DNA of 12,606 nucleotides from JAEXNA01 sp050486105 (GTDB lineage Bacteria > Vulcanimicrobiota > Xenobia > Xenobiales > JADMJV01). A program made the translations under genes and the position numbers. Below the pieces are notes generated by a model, which was not told where the DNA came from, did not search any database, and saw only the letters and a program-made list of their open reading frames with translations. Every line of letters starts with the position of its first letter. The stretch's first letter is position 1. Positions 7,801 to 12,606 of this stretch are shown here, piece after piece. The stretch covers positions 1 to 12,606 of the forward strand of contig JBJHCR010000193.1 of assembly GCA_050486105.1 (NCBI GenBank). The letters are read 5' to 3'.

Positions 7801-8444
7801 GGCTCTTTCCTGCGCACTCTGTTGGAGACACCATTATCTTGGCAGATCGGCCATTCCCTATGCTGAGGCAGCAGTCAAGAAGGTCAAAAGGCAAGCCTTG
7901 TCTTTCTCTGGCCGACTTTGTGGCCTCTGAGAGCCAGGGTGACTCCTTGGGCCTGTTCGCTGTTTCTGCCGGCTTTGGGCTGGATCCCTACGTCGAGAAG
8001 GCCGAAGCCGAGCACGACGATTATCGAGCGATCATGCTCAGAGCCCTCGCCGATCGATTAGCTGAAGCCGCAGCAGAATGGGCCCATCGTGAGGTTCGAC
8101 TCTGGTGGGGCCTTGAGAGTCTAGATAGCTTCACTCCCGAAGACCTCCTAAAAGAGCGGTATCGAGGTATAAGACCGGCTCCTGGCTATCCGGCCTGCCC
8201 GGATCACGAACTAAAAAAGCCGCTCTGGTCGATTTTGCAGGCTGAAGAAGCCCTGGGTATCAAGCTCTTGGATTCTGGAGCCATGTGGCCGGCATCTTCG
8301 GTGAGCGGGATGATTTTTCATCATCCTCAAGCTCGCTACTTCAGCGTCGACCGAGTGGATCACGAGCAGCTTCGAGATTATGCAGACCGCTTGCAACAGA
8401 GCCCTGAACAGGTGGCTGCCCGGCTGGGTTCACTGGTACTGTGA
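4818..8444 (+). CDS. metH: Cobalamin-dependent methionine synthase
   Basis: 1208 residues, close to the 1227 of the Escherichia coli enzyme, with all four modules. The homocysteine-binding barrel (about 1-330) has the zinc ligands C239 (GLNC) and C302-C303 (GGCCGTG). The pterin-binding barrel (about 350-620) opens with VIGERTNVTGSPKF and binds 5-methyltetrahydrofolate. The cobalamin cap and Rossmann domains (about 660-890) carry DVHDIGKN at 755-762, where H757 is the lower cobalt ligand, plus LSGLITPS and GGATTSATHTA. The C-terminal reactivation domain includes RPAPGYPACPDH from R1119, which binds S-adenosylmethionine, and ends HHPQARYFSVDRV. It methylates homocysteine to methionine in the cytoplasm via methylcobalamin. 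All catalytic residues are present. ATG 4818 is 14 bases after the preceding stop, with no strong Shine-Dalgarno, suggesting translational coupling. No cobalamin riboswitch is visible upstream. Confidence 0.98.
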   Translation: MEAAFRQEAERRILLLDGAMGTAIQGHRLLEEDYRGERFCDWPTSLQGANDLLCLTRPALIQEIHLSYLQAGSDLIETNTFNANRLSLSDYGLGDLARELNHEAALVARRAVEQHGGRGWVAGAVGPTSKTLSLSSDVNRPGAREVTFSQVKEAYAEQIHGLLEGGVDCLLIETIFDTLNAKAALVAMGEVFRTRGQRIPHLISVTVTDRSGRTLSGQTVEAFWHSVRHSRPLVVGLNCALGAEEMAPYMEELSRLADCYVSCYPNAGLPNALGGYDETPAEMASVLGDFAAQGWLNVVGGCCGTGPEHIATLAETMKHQAPRLCSEPRKLFAVSGLESFRIEPETGLAVIGERTNVTGSPKFARLIRDGDLDAALSVARQQVESGANILDVNMDEGLLDSEALMREFLQLLAAEPDVSRVPIMIDSSRWEVLLAGLECTQGRSVVNSLSLKDGEAEFLQRAGVAQAFGAAVVVMAFDEEGQADTTERRVEICQRAYRLLVQEVGFQPWDIIFDPNVLTVATGMPEHDGYALSFIEALPLIKKACPGSLVSGGISNVSFSFRGNDKVREAMHTVFLYHAIKAGLDLAIVNAGMLGIYEEIEPELREAVEDVVLARRPDATERLIELAARTKAAATDLDLSESKRQVQAWRDSPVELRLQHALIHGIVDHIEGDTEEALAKLGGRPLDVIEGPLMDGMAIVGERFGEGKMFLPQVVKSARVMKRAVAYLTPFMDAQKQSSSSRSQGKILLATVKGDVHDIGKNIVSVVLACNGFEVIDLGVMVPTETILRQAQEQGVDLVGLSGLITPSLDEMVRVAQAFSRSGSRIPLLIGGATTSATHTALKIAPATDQIVVHVLDASRAPGVCVKLMDAEGTENYGAQVEKEHDRLRQRFLTKDADGLLSLAEARTRRFSWSEPEEGVPSLPSGEQVRIVDPIPLEELTPLIDWTPFFSVWQLKGVYPRILERPEAREVFEEALKVLEELVADGTLTARAAFGLFPAHSVGDTIILADRPFPMLRQQSRRSKGKPCLSLADFVASESQGDSLGLFAVSAGFGLDPYVEKAEAEHDDYRAIMLRALADRLAEAAAEWAHREVRLWWGLESLDSFTPEDLLKERYRGIRPAPGYPACPDHELKKPLWSILQAEEALGIKLLDSGAMWPASSVSGMIFHHPQARYFSVDRVDHEQLRDYADRLQQSPEQVAARLGSLVL

Positions 8445-8450
8445 GCGAGT

Positions 8451-9311
8451 GTGCGTAGGCCCGGGCGTCACAGTCCACTTTGGAAGACATGGAAGAAGAT
8501 CGGGTCGGGTCGGGACAATCGTTTTTTTCTCGAGCACCCTGATGCGGTGTTCGAGTCGCTTGCGCAGGGTCAGATCGCCGAGCAGTATCTCGTTGCCGAA
8601 AGCCGTCTAGAAGCCGAACCCGAACTATTCCAGCGTTTGGCGGAGCAATCAGGTAGAAAGCGTTGGTATGTGCTTGCGGATACACGCCTCGACGAAGTCG
8701 TCAGCGTGCCAACAACGGGAGGGTTTTGCGGTGTTTTCAGCCCTCGACCGCGAACTTTGCAGGAGATGCTTGCTTGCTCTTTCTTGTTGGTGGGCTGCCA
8801 ACTTTCCGATCCGGGAAACGTGGGGACCGTGATTCGCAGCTGTTGGGCCTTGGCCGGGGGAGGGGTGATCCTCTTGGGAGGGTGCAATCCCTGGAGTTCT
8901 AAAGTCGCTCGAGCCTCTGCCGGAGCCTTGCTGAGAGCTCCCATAGCTTTTCTTAAGACTGAGGCTGAGAAGGAGCTCTGCACCCTGTTGGAGCAAGCAG
9001 GGTTCCGTTTGCACTCCGCCGTTCCTCGGGGCGGAGAGTCCAATCTGGAGCGTTTTGAAGCGGGAAAGGACGCATTCTTCTTGGGCAATGAGAGTCGGGG
9101 AATCGGGGATGAGATCTTGCAGAGAAGTACGGCTTTGACCATCCCCATGAAGGGAGAGTCAGATTCTCTCAACGTGGCCATGGCTTCCACCATCCTGGCC
9201 TGGGTTTGGACCACGAGCCAAGGATGGGATAGAAGAAGGAGTCCGGTTGACAAAGATTGTGAAATCCTTCACAATCCCCTGAGGGAGCACTGTTCTAAAA
9301 ATGAAGCGTGA
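8451..9311 (+). CDS. SpoU/TrmH-family RNA 2'-O-ribose methyltransferase
   Basis: 286 residues. The N-terminal ~100 residues form the substrate-binding region typical of rRNA guanosine methyltransferases (weakly conserved). The SPOUT catalytic domain carries all three family motifs: DPGNVGTVIRS at 120-130 (motif 1), FLGNESRGI at 210-218 (motif 2) and IPMKGESDSLNVAMAS with SLN at 239-241 (motif 3). These form the knotted S-adenosylmethionine site, and the enzyme methylates a ribose 2'-OH in rRNA or tRNA. Which nucleotide is modified cannot be read from the sequence. The start is GTG 8451, only 6 bases after the metH TGA and in the same reading phase, with a poor Shine-Dalgarno, so coupling to metH is likely. 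After the SPOUT domain (~255) there is an unusual ~30-residue polar tail whose codons contain the promoter and operator for ctaA-ctaB. It overlaps the next gene by 11 bases. Confidence 0.92.
   Translation: MRRPGRHSPLWKTWKKIGSGRDNRFFLEHPDAVFESLAQGQIAEQYLVAESRLEAEPELFQRLAEQSGRKRWYVLADTRLDEVVSVPTTGGFCGVFSPRPRTLQEMLACSFLLVGCQLSDPGNVGTVIRSCWALAGGGVILLGGCNPWSSKVARASAGALLRAPIAFLKTEAEKELCTLLEQAGFRLHSAVPRGGESNLERFEAGKDAFFLGNESRGIGDEILQRSTALTIPMKGESDSLNVAMASTILAWVWTTSQGWDRRRSPVDKDCEILHNPLREHCSKNEA
9247..9275 (+). promoter_or_regulatory. Sigma-70-type promoter for the ctaAB-cox genes
   Basis: A consensus -35 box TTGACA (9247-9252), a 17-base spacer and CACAAT (9270-9275, four of six matches to TATAAT) form a good housekeeping promoter inside the 3' end of the methyltransferase gene. 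Transcription would start near 9281-9284, giving a very short leader before ATG 9301. The coincidence with a Rex-like operator strengthens the call. Confidence 0.6.
9255..9276. promoter_or_regulatory. Rex-like redox operator over the ctaAB promoter
   Basis: A perfect palindrome with 9-bp arms (GATTGTGAA, 9255-9263; TTCACAATC, 9268-9276) and a 4-base centre. The inner 18 bases, TTGTGAAATCCTTCACAA (9257-9274), match exactly the TTGTGAA-N4-TTCACAA consensus known for the NADH-sensing repressor Rex, which in other bacteria controls respiratory genes. It covers most of the promoter spacer and overlaps the -10 box, a geometry for repression. The core TGTGA-N6-TCACA also fits CRP-family consensus, so a CRP-type regulator is the main alternative. 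No regulator gene lies in the window. Confidence 0.65.
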
Positions 9312-11133
9312 AACGAAAAGCCTGGGGGACACGGCCTCTCCCAGAGGTTTTTCCCTGTTTGTGCGATTTCTCGTGCTCAGCACCGCATTTCTCGTATTCG
9401 TTGGTGCTACTATCACCACCACGGGCTCGGGTCTTGCCGTACCTGACTGGCCCCTGTCCTTCGGCAAGATCAATCCGGCGATGATCGGAGGGGTCTATTA
9501 CGAGCACGGCCATCGCCTGGTGGCGAGCTTCGTAGGTTTGCTGGTGGTGATCGCCACTGTCTGGGCTTTCGTCATCCGAGCCCACCCGTTGATCCGCCGT
9601 CTCTGCTTGCTCTCGCTTGGGTTGGTCGTGTTTCAAGGATTTCTCGGGGGGTTGACCGTGCTCATGCGCCTCCCTACCGCGGTCTCGGTAGCCCACGGAG
9701 TGGTGGCCCAGATTTTCTTCTGCACCTTGATCGCTTTGCTTTGGTGGACCTCGCGGCCTTATCTGGAGGCCCGATCTATCCTCGGTGGTGCCGCTTCGGC
9801 CAATCTCAAGATCGCCACTATCGCCATGACTTCCCTGGTGTTCGTGCAGCTGGTGGTGGCTGCCACTATGCGCCATCTGGGAGCTGGCTTGGTCATACCA
9901 GATTTTCCTCGGTCCCTAGGTCGCTGGATACCTCCTCTTCAAACCCCCGAGATCGCCATAAGCTTCGCGCACCGTTTGCTTGCCGTGGCCATTGTAGCCA
10001 TGGCTTGTCTTCTGTTCTTGCGAATCTGGCGCCAACATCGTCAACAGCCTGCCTTGATGGGCCTCGGCGCCACTCTTCTGGGGTTGGTGGGCCTACAGGT
10101 AGCCCTGGGAGCCCAGACCGTATGGTCAGCCAGAGAACTCCTGCCCACCTCACTCCACGTGGTCAATGGAGCCTTGGTTTTGGGGGTGGCGTTCTCCCTG
10201 GTCATGTGGGCCTATCGACTCAGCAGAACCGGAGAGGAGTCGATTCCCCAGGCCGCCTCCCTGGAAGAGCCCTGCAGCAGTTGGACCGACGTCAAGAGTG
10301 AAGATTGGAAGGAGCTGGCAAAGCTTAGGCTGGTAACTATGAGTGTCTTCACTGCTCTGTGCGGATACTTCATCGGCAACGGCTCTGCCAGTATGATGGG
10401 ATTCTTCGTGGTCTTGTTCGGGGTCGGCTTGTTGGGGGCGGGATCAGCCATGCTCAATCACGTAGTGGAAGCAGAGACAGACGCCCTAATGGAGCGCACC
10501 AAGAATCGGCCCATTCCCACCGGGAGGGTCGATGTGGTGCTGGTAGAGTGGGTTGGAGCTCTGGCTGTGACTCTTGGCTCACTATTGCTGGGTTTTTGGG
10601 AACCCTGGGCTGGATTGCTGGCATTCACGGCATTCTTCAGCTACGTCCTCCTCTACACTCCGATGAAGAAGGTTTCTCCGAGTTGTACGGTAGTCGGAGC
10701 CATCCCCGGTGCCTTGCCAGTCCTAATCGGGTATGTGGTGAAGACCGGGAGAATAGACCTGGCTGGGGCCATCTTGTTTGCCATCTTGTTTCTTTGGCAA
10801 CTTCCTCACTTCATGGCGATCGCTTGGCTCTGCAAGGATGATTACGCTCAGGCCGGACTACCTATGGTTACTGTAGTGGATCCGAGTGGGCGTCTAGCTT
10901 CGTCTCAGATTATTATTTACTGCCTCGCTCTCATACCGGTCTCGTTGGCTCCCGCATTGCTGGGAATGACCGGACCGGTCTATTTCTATTTCGCTCTAGT
11001 ATTGGGTTTTGCTTATCTCTACGCCGGTGTTCTTCTTTGCTGGCAGAGAACAGCCCGACAAGCCCGAAGGCTCTTGCTGACCTCGGTGGCGTACCTACCT
11101 CTTCTGTATGGGGTGATGGTGGTTGGCCGATGA
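9301..11133 (+). CDS. Fused heme A synthase (CtaA) - protoheme IX farnesyltransferase (CtaB)
   Basis: A single 610-residue membrane protein. Residues 1-305 are CtaA/COX15: eight hydrophobic helices in two related halves, TGSGLAVPDWP from 41, the heme-binding and catalytic EHGHR (E68, H71), H132 in AHGVVAQ, H224 in FAHR and H286 in SLHVVNG. The loop cysteine pairs found in Bacillus CtaA are absent from both halves. A hydrophilic linker (~306-337) leads to CtaB/COX10, a UbiA-type prenyltransferase, with NHVVEAETD (N386, E390, D394), ERTKNRPIPTGR, YTPMKK, GAIPGALPVLIGY and LWQLPHFMAIAW followed by KDDY. CtaB farnesylates heme B to heme O, and CtaA oxidises heme O to heme A for the oxidase encoded next. 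Fusion would channel heme O between the two sites. ATG 9301 lies inside the upstream gene end, with GAGGGAG at 9281-9287 a somewhat distant ribosome site. Confidence 0.95.
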   Translation: MKRETKSLGDTASPRGFSLFVRFLVLSTAFLVFVGATITTTGSGLAVPDWPLSFGKINPAMIGGVYYEHGHRLVASFVGLLVVIATVWAFVIRAHPLIRRLCLLSLGLVVFQGFLGGLTVLMRLPTAVSVAHGVVAQIFFCTLIALLWWTSRPYLEARSILGGAASANLKIATIAMTSLVFVQLVVAATMRHLGAGLVIPDFPRSLGRWIPPLQTPEIAISFAHRLLAVAIVAMACLLFLRIWRQHRQQPALMGLGATLLGLVGLQVALGAQTVWSARELLPTSLHVVNGALVLGVAFSLVMWAYRLSRTGEESIPQAASLEEPCSSWTDVKSEDWKELAKLRLVTMSVFTALCGYFIGNGSASMMGFFVVLFGVGLLGAGSAMLNHVVEAETDALMERTKNRPIPTGRVDVVLVEWVGALAVTLGSLLLGFWEPWAGLLAFTAFFSYVLLYTPMKKVSPSCTVVGAIPGALPVLIGYVVKTGRIDLAGAILFAILFLWQLPHFMAIAWLCKDDYAQAGLPMVTVVDPSGRLASSQIIIYCLALIPVSLAPALLGMTGPVYFYFALVLGFAYLYAGVLLCWQRTARQARRLLLTSVAYLPLLYGVMVVGR

Positions 11134-11291
11134 CGCAAAGGCAAGGATTCTTAGGCTCCCAGGAGGACCGAACCTTGGTGATTAGGTCCTCTTTAGCGGA
11201 CTGGACAGACCGACAAGCACTCCTTGAGACTTCTTGGTCGAAGTTCAGAAGGGCTTGGAGGGTCTACGGCGGAAAGCAAAGGGACAACTGA
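11130..11291 (+). CDS. Possible small ORF, 53 residues, coupled to ctaA-ctaB
   Basis: ATG 11130-11132 overlaps the TGA of ctaA-ctaB in the classic ATGA arrangement, and the frame runs to TGA 11289-11291, fifteen bases before the first possible coxB ATG. The product (begins MTQRQGFLGSQ) is polar and basic at its end, with several Trp residues and no membrane helix, so it is not one of the short membrane subunits seen in some oxidase operons. I do not recognise it. It could equally be an untranslated spacer that is open by chance. The start-stop overlap is the only positive evidence. Confidence 0.3.
   Translation: MTQRQGFLGSQEDRTLVIRSSLADWTDRQALLETSWSKFRRAWRVYGGKQRDN
11163..11191. other. Hairpin between ctaA-ctaB and coxB
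   Basis: GAGGACC (11163-11169) pairs perfectly with GGTCCTC (11185-11191) around a 15-base loop, followed by a short TTT. Too weak for a confident terminator; it may be an mRNA processing or attenuation structure in the 184-base gap before coxB, or simply part of the small ORF. Confidence 0.25.
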
Positions 11292-11307
11292 GCTAAAGAC
11301 ACCTTAT

Positions 11308-11312
11308 GAGGA
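11308..11312 (+). promoter_or_regulatory. Ribosome binding site deciding the coxB start
   Basis: GAGGA lies downstream of the first in-frame ATG (11306), 2 bases before ATG 11315 and 5 bases before ATG 11318. The last spacing is the best, so I favour ATG 11318; this also gives a compact lipoprotein signal peptide. Confidence 0.5.
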
Positions 11313-11317
11313 ATATG

Positions 11318-12457
11318 ATGTCAAAAATAAAAATGCTGCTTCTCTCGTTCGCTTGCCTAATGGCAACTGGGTGTGTGGATGGCGTAATGAGTACACTCGC
11401 TCCGCTTGGACCGGTGGCTGAACGCCAGATGAGTACCTTCATGGTCACTCTCTGGGTCAGTTTAGGCATTTTCGCGGTGGTGGGTTCGTTCTTGGTCTAC
11501 TGCATTGTCAAGTTTCGGCACACCGAGGGAGTCACCAAAGACACTCCTCTGCCGGAGCAGGGGCACGGAAGTGCTCTCGTCGAGATCTCCTTGATTCTGA
11601 TCTCGGTAGGCCTCGTTGGAGTGGTCGCCCTCCCAACCGTACAAGGGATATTCTGGGTAGGCACCGTTCCATCGAACGAGAAGGTCTACGAGGTTAATGT
11701 CACTGGGTATCAGTGGTGGTGGAAGTTTGAGTACCCCGAACTGGGAGTGGTCACGGCCAATGAGATCGCTATACCCGCGGGTCGGCCTGTGAAGTTCAAT
11801 CTCAAGGCCGCAGATGTGCTGCACTCCTTCTGGGTGCCGCGCTTGGGTGGCAAGATGGACTTGGTTCCGGGTCAAGACAATTGGCTCTGGCTCGAAGCAG
11901 ACCCGGCTATGCTTAGAGAGCACGCCGAGGAACTGAAGACCTCATCCGACCGTTTTGAACTCCCTGAAAACTATCCGTTCCCGGGTTACGTGCTGTACGG
12001 CCAGTGTGCGGAGTTCTGTGGAGAATCCCACGCATTCATGCGTTTTCGAGTTCTAGTGCTCGACGACACCAACTTCCAGAAGTGGGTCGATTGGCAAAAA
12101 CGTGGCGCCCAATCCGACCTTCCTCAGGAGGAGGCCGAGCGATTGCAGTCCCTTTTCTTGCAGAATAGGTGCGGACAATGCCACAACATTAGAGGCACCA
12201 AAGCCCAAGGTATGCTGGGCCCTGATCTGACTCATTTCGGCAGTAGAACTTCGGTCGCTGCTGGTTGGTGGGAGAATACCCCCGACAAGATTGCCCACTG
12301 GTTGTATAAGCCCAATGAGGTCAAGCCCGGAAACCTGATGTACCGGGACGGATACGTTCACAAAGATAAGAACGGTAACGAGGTTCGGGGGATGGGCGTT
12401 GAAGTCGATGAGCAAACCGCTCAAGAACTAGCCAAGTACCTCTACAGTTTGAAGTAA
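11318..12457 (+). CDS. coxB: Cytochrome c oxidase subunit II, caa3 type (CuA + cytochrome c, lipoprotein)
   Basis: 379 residues from ATG 11318 (383 if ATG 11306). The N-terminus MSKIKMLLLSFACLMATGC is a lipoprotein signal peptide with Cys19 as the lipidated residue. Two membrane helices (about 41-64 and 86-113) follow, then the aromatic patch GYQWWWKFEY (130-139) and a complete CuA site outside the membrane: H169, C230, E232, C234, H238 and M241 in QCAEFCGESHAFM. The C-terminal ~100 residues are a fused cytochrome c with heme motif CGQCH (285-289) and probable axial ligand M341. The subunit takes electrons through its own heme c and passes them via CuA to subunit I, as in caa3 oxidases that need no separate stable cytochrome c docking partner. 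All ligands are intact. It is followed 9 bases later by coxA. Symbol could also be ctaC. Confidence 0.96.
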   Translation: MSKIKMLLLSFACLMATGCVDGVMSTLAPLGPVAERQMSTFMVTLWVSLGIFAVVGSFLVYCIVKFRHTEGVTKDTPLPEQGHGSALVEISLILISVGLVGVVALPTVQGIFWVGTVPSNEKVYEVNVTGYQWWWKFEYPELGVVTANEIAIPAGRPVKFNLKAADVLHSFWVPRLGGKMDLVPGQDNWLWLEADPAMLREHAEELKTSSDRFELPENYPFPGYVLYGQCAEFCGESHAFMRFRVLVLDDTNFQKWVDWQKRGAQSDLPQEEAERLQSLFLQNRCGQCHNIRGTKAQGMLGPDLTHFGSRTSVAAGWWENTPDKIAHWLYKPNEVKPGNLMYRDGYVHKDKNGNEVRGMGVEVDEQTAQELAKYLYSLK

Positions 12458-12466
12458 GGAGCCGAC

Positions 12467-12606
12467 GTGTCTTCACCACACATGCATATAGAGCCCGCAC
12501 CAGAGAAGGGCTTCTTTGACAACATCCTGCCCCGGCAGGTTGAGCCGAGCGGCATCATCGGCTGGTTGACCACCATTGATCACAAGCGAATCGGTATCCT
12601 ATACGG
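12467..12606 (+). CDS. coxA: Cytochrome c oxidase subunit I, N-terminal fragment
   Basis: The first 46 codons are present; the gene runs off the window end. GTG 12467 has a strong AAGGAG at 12456-12461, five bases upstream and overlapping the coxB stop, so the two are translationally linked. A polar, His-containing N-terminus leads to GWLTTIDHKRIGILYG, the highly conserved entry to the first transmembrane helix of heme-copper oxidase subunit I. The full protein would hold heme a, heme a3 and CuB, reduce oxygen to water and pump protons in the cytoplasmic membrane. Those ligands lie outside the window. Symbol could also be ctaD. Confidence 0.92.
   Translation, partial: MSSPHMHIEPAPEKGFFDNILPRQVEPSGIIGWLTTIDHKRIGILY

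Noticed and set aside
8570..9253. 227-residue minus-strand open frame
   Set aside because: Antisense shadow of the SpoU/TrmH methyltransferase, which has all three family motifs; Ser/Pro/Arg-rich composition is typical of a shadow.
9255..9276. Palindrome read as an intrinsic terminator for the methyltransferase
   Set aside because: The stem is AT-rich, the downstream bases are CCCTGAGG rather than a T run, and the exact Rex consensus over a promoter explains it better.
9295..9876. 193-residue minus-strand open frame
   Set aside because: Antisense to the CtaA half of the fusion; His/Gln/Gly/Arg-rich low-complexity composition with no domain, as expected opposite a membrane protein.
9741..10301. 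186-residue plus-strand frame overlapping ctaA
   Set aside because: Alternative-frame shadow of CtaA; no start signal and no motif.
1..12606. CRISPR array, tRNA, rRNA or transposase gene
   Set aside because: No regularly spaced direct repeats, no cloverleaf or rRNA-like stretch, and no DDE or recombinase motif in any frame examined.

Overview
This window comes from an aerobic bacterium with moderate GC (roughly 55%, estimated by eye) and compact, mostly co-directional gene order. The terminal-oxidase genes are of caa3 type: subunit II is a predicted lipoprotein carrying both a CuA site and a fused cytochrome c domain. Heme A synthase (CtaA) and heme O synthase (CtaB) are fused into one protein, an arrangement I recall from Thermus-type bacteria but which is not exclusive to them. 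Several genes lack an obvious named family, so a poorly sampled lineage is possible. I cannot fix the taxon from sequence alone.

Layout. Bases 1-549 hold the 3' end of an unrecognised plus-strand gene. Bases 563-722 are bounded by a perfect 24-bp inverted repeat flanked by TTA on each side, which looks like a small non-autonomous element; it supplies the last codons and stop of a minus-strand GNAT acetyltransferase (691-1320). A gap with a hairpin-forming inverted repeat (1380-1421) separates that gene from a plus-strand J-domain/TPR protein (1493-2122). Then come a protein resembling an adenylate kinase that has lost its Walker A loop and AMP-binding arginine (2270-2947), and an acidic, helical, repeat-built protein with one zinc ribbon (3070-4803).

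From 3070 onward everything is on the plus strand with very short gaps: full-length cobalamin-dependent methionine synthase metH (4818-8444), a SpoU/TrmH-type RNA 2'-O-methyltransferase (8451-9311), the ctaA-ctaB fusion (9301-11133), a possible 53-residue coupled ORF (11130-11291), coxB (11318-12457) and the start of coxA (12467 to the window end).

The strongest regulatory signal lies inside the 3' end of the methyltransferase gene. A TTGACA -35 box, 17-bp spacer and CACAAT -10 box are overlaid by a perfect palindrome that matches the Rex consensus TTGTGAA-N4-TTCACAA. It sits 25-46 bases before the ctaA-ctaB start. I infer that heme A synthesis and the caa3 oxidase can be transcribed from their own promoter under redox (NADH/NAD+) control, although the genes are embedded in a longer co-directional block. 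No tRNA, rRNA, CRISPR array, autonomous transposase, riboswitch or convincing rho-independent terminator was seen. No gene-free stretch exceeds 300 bases.
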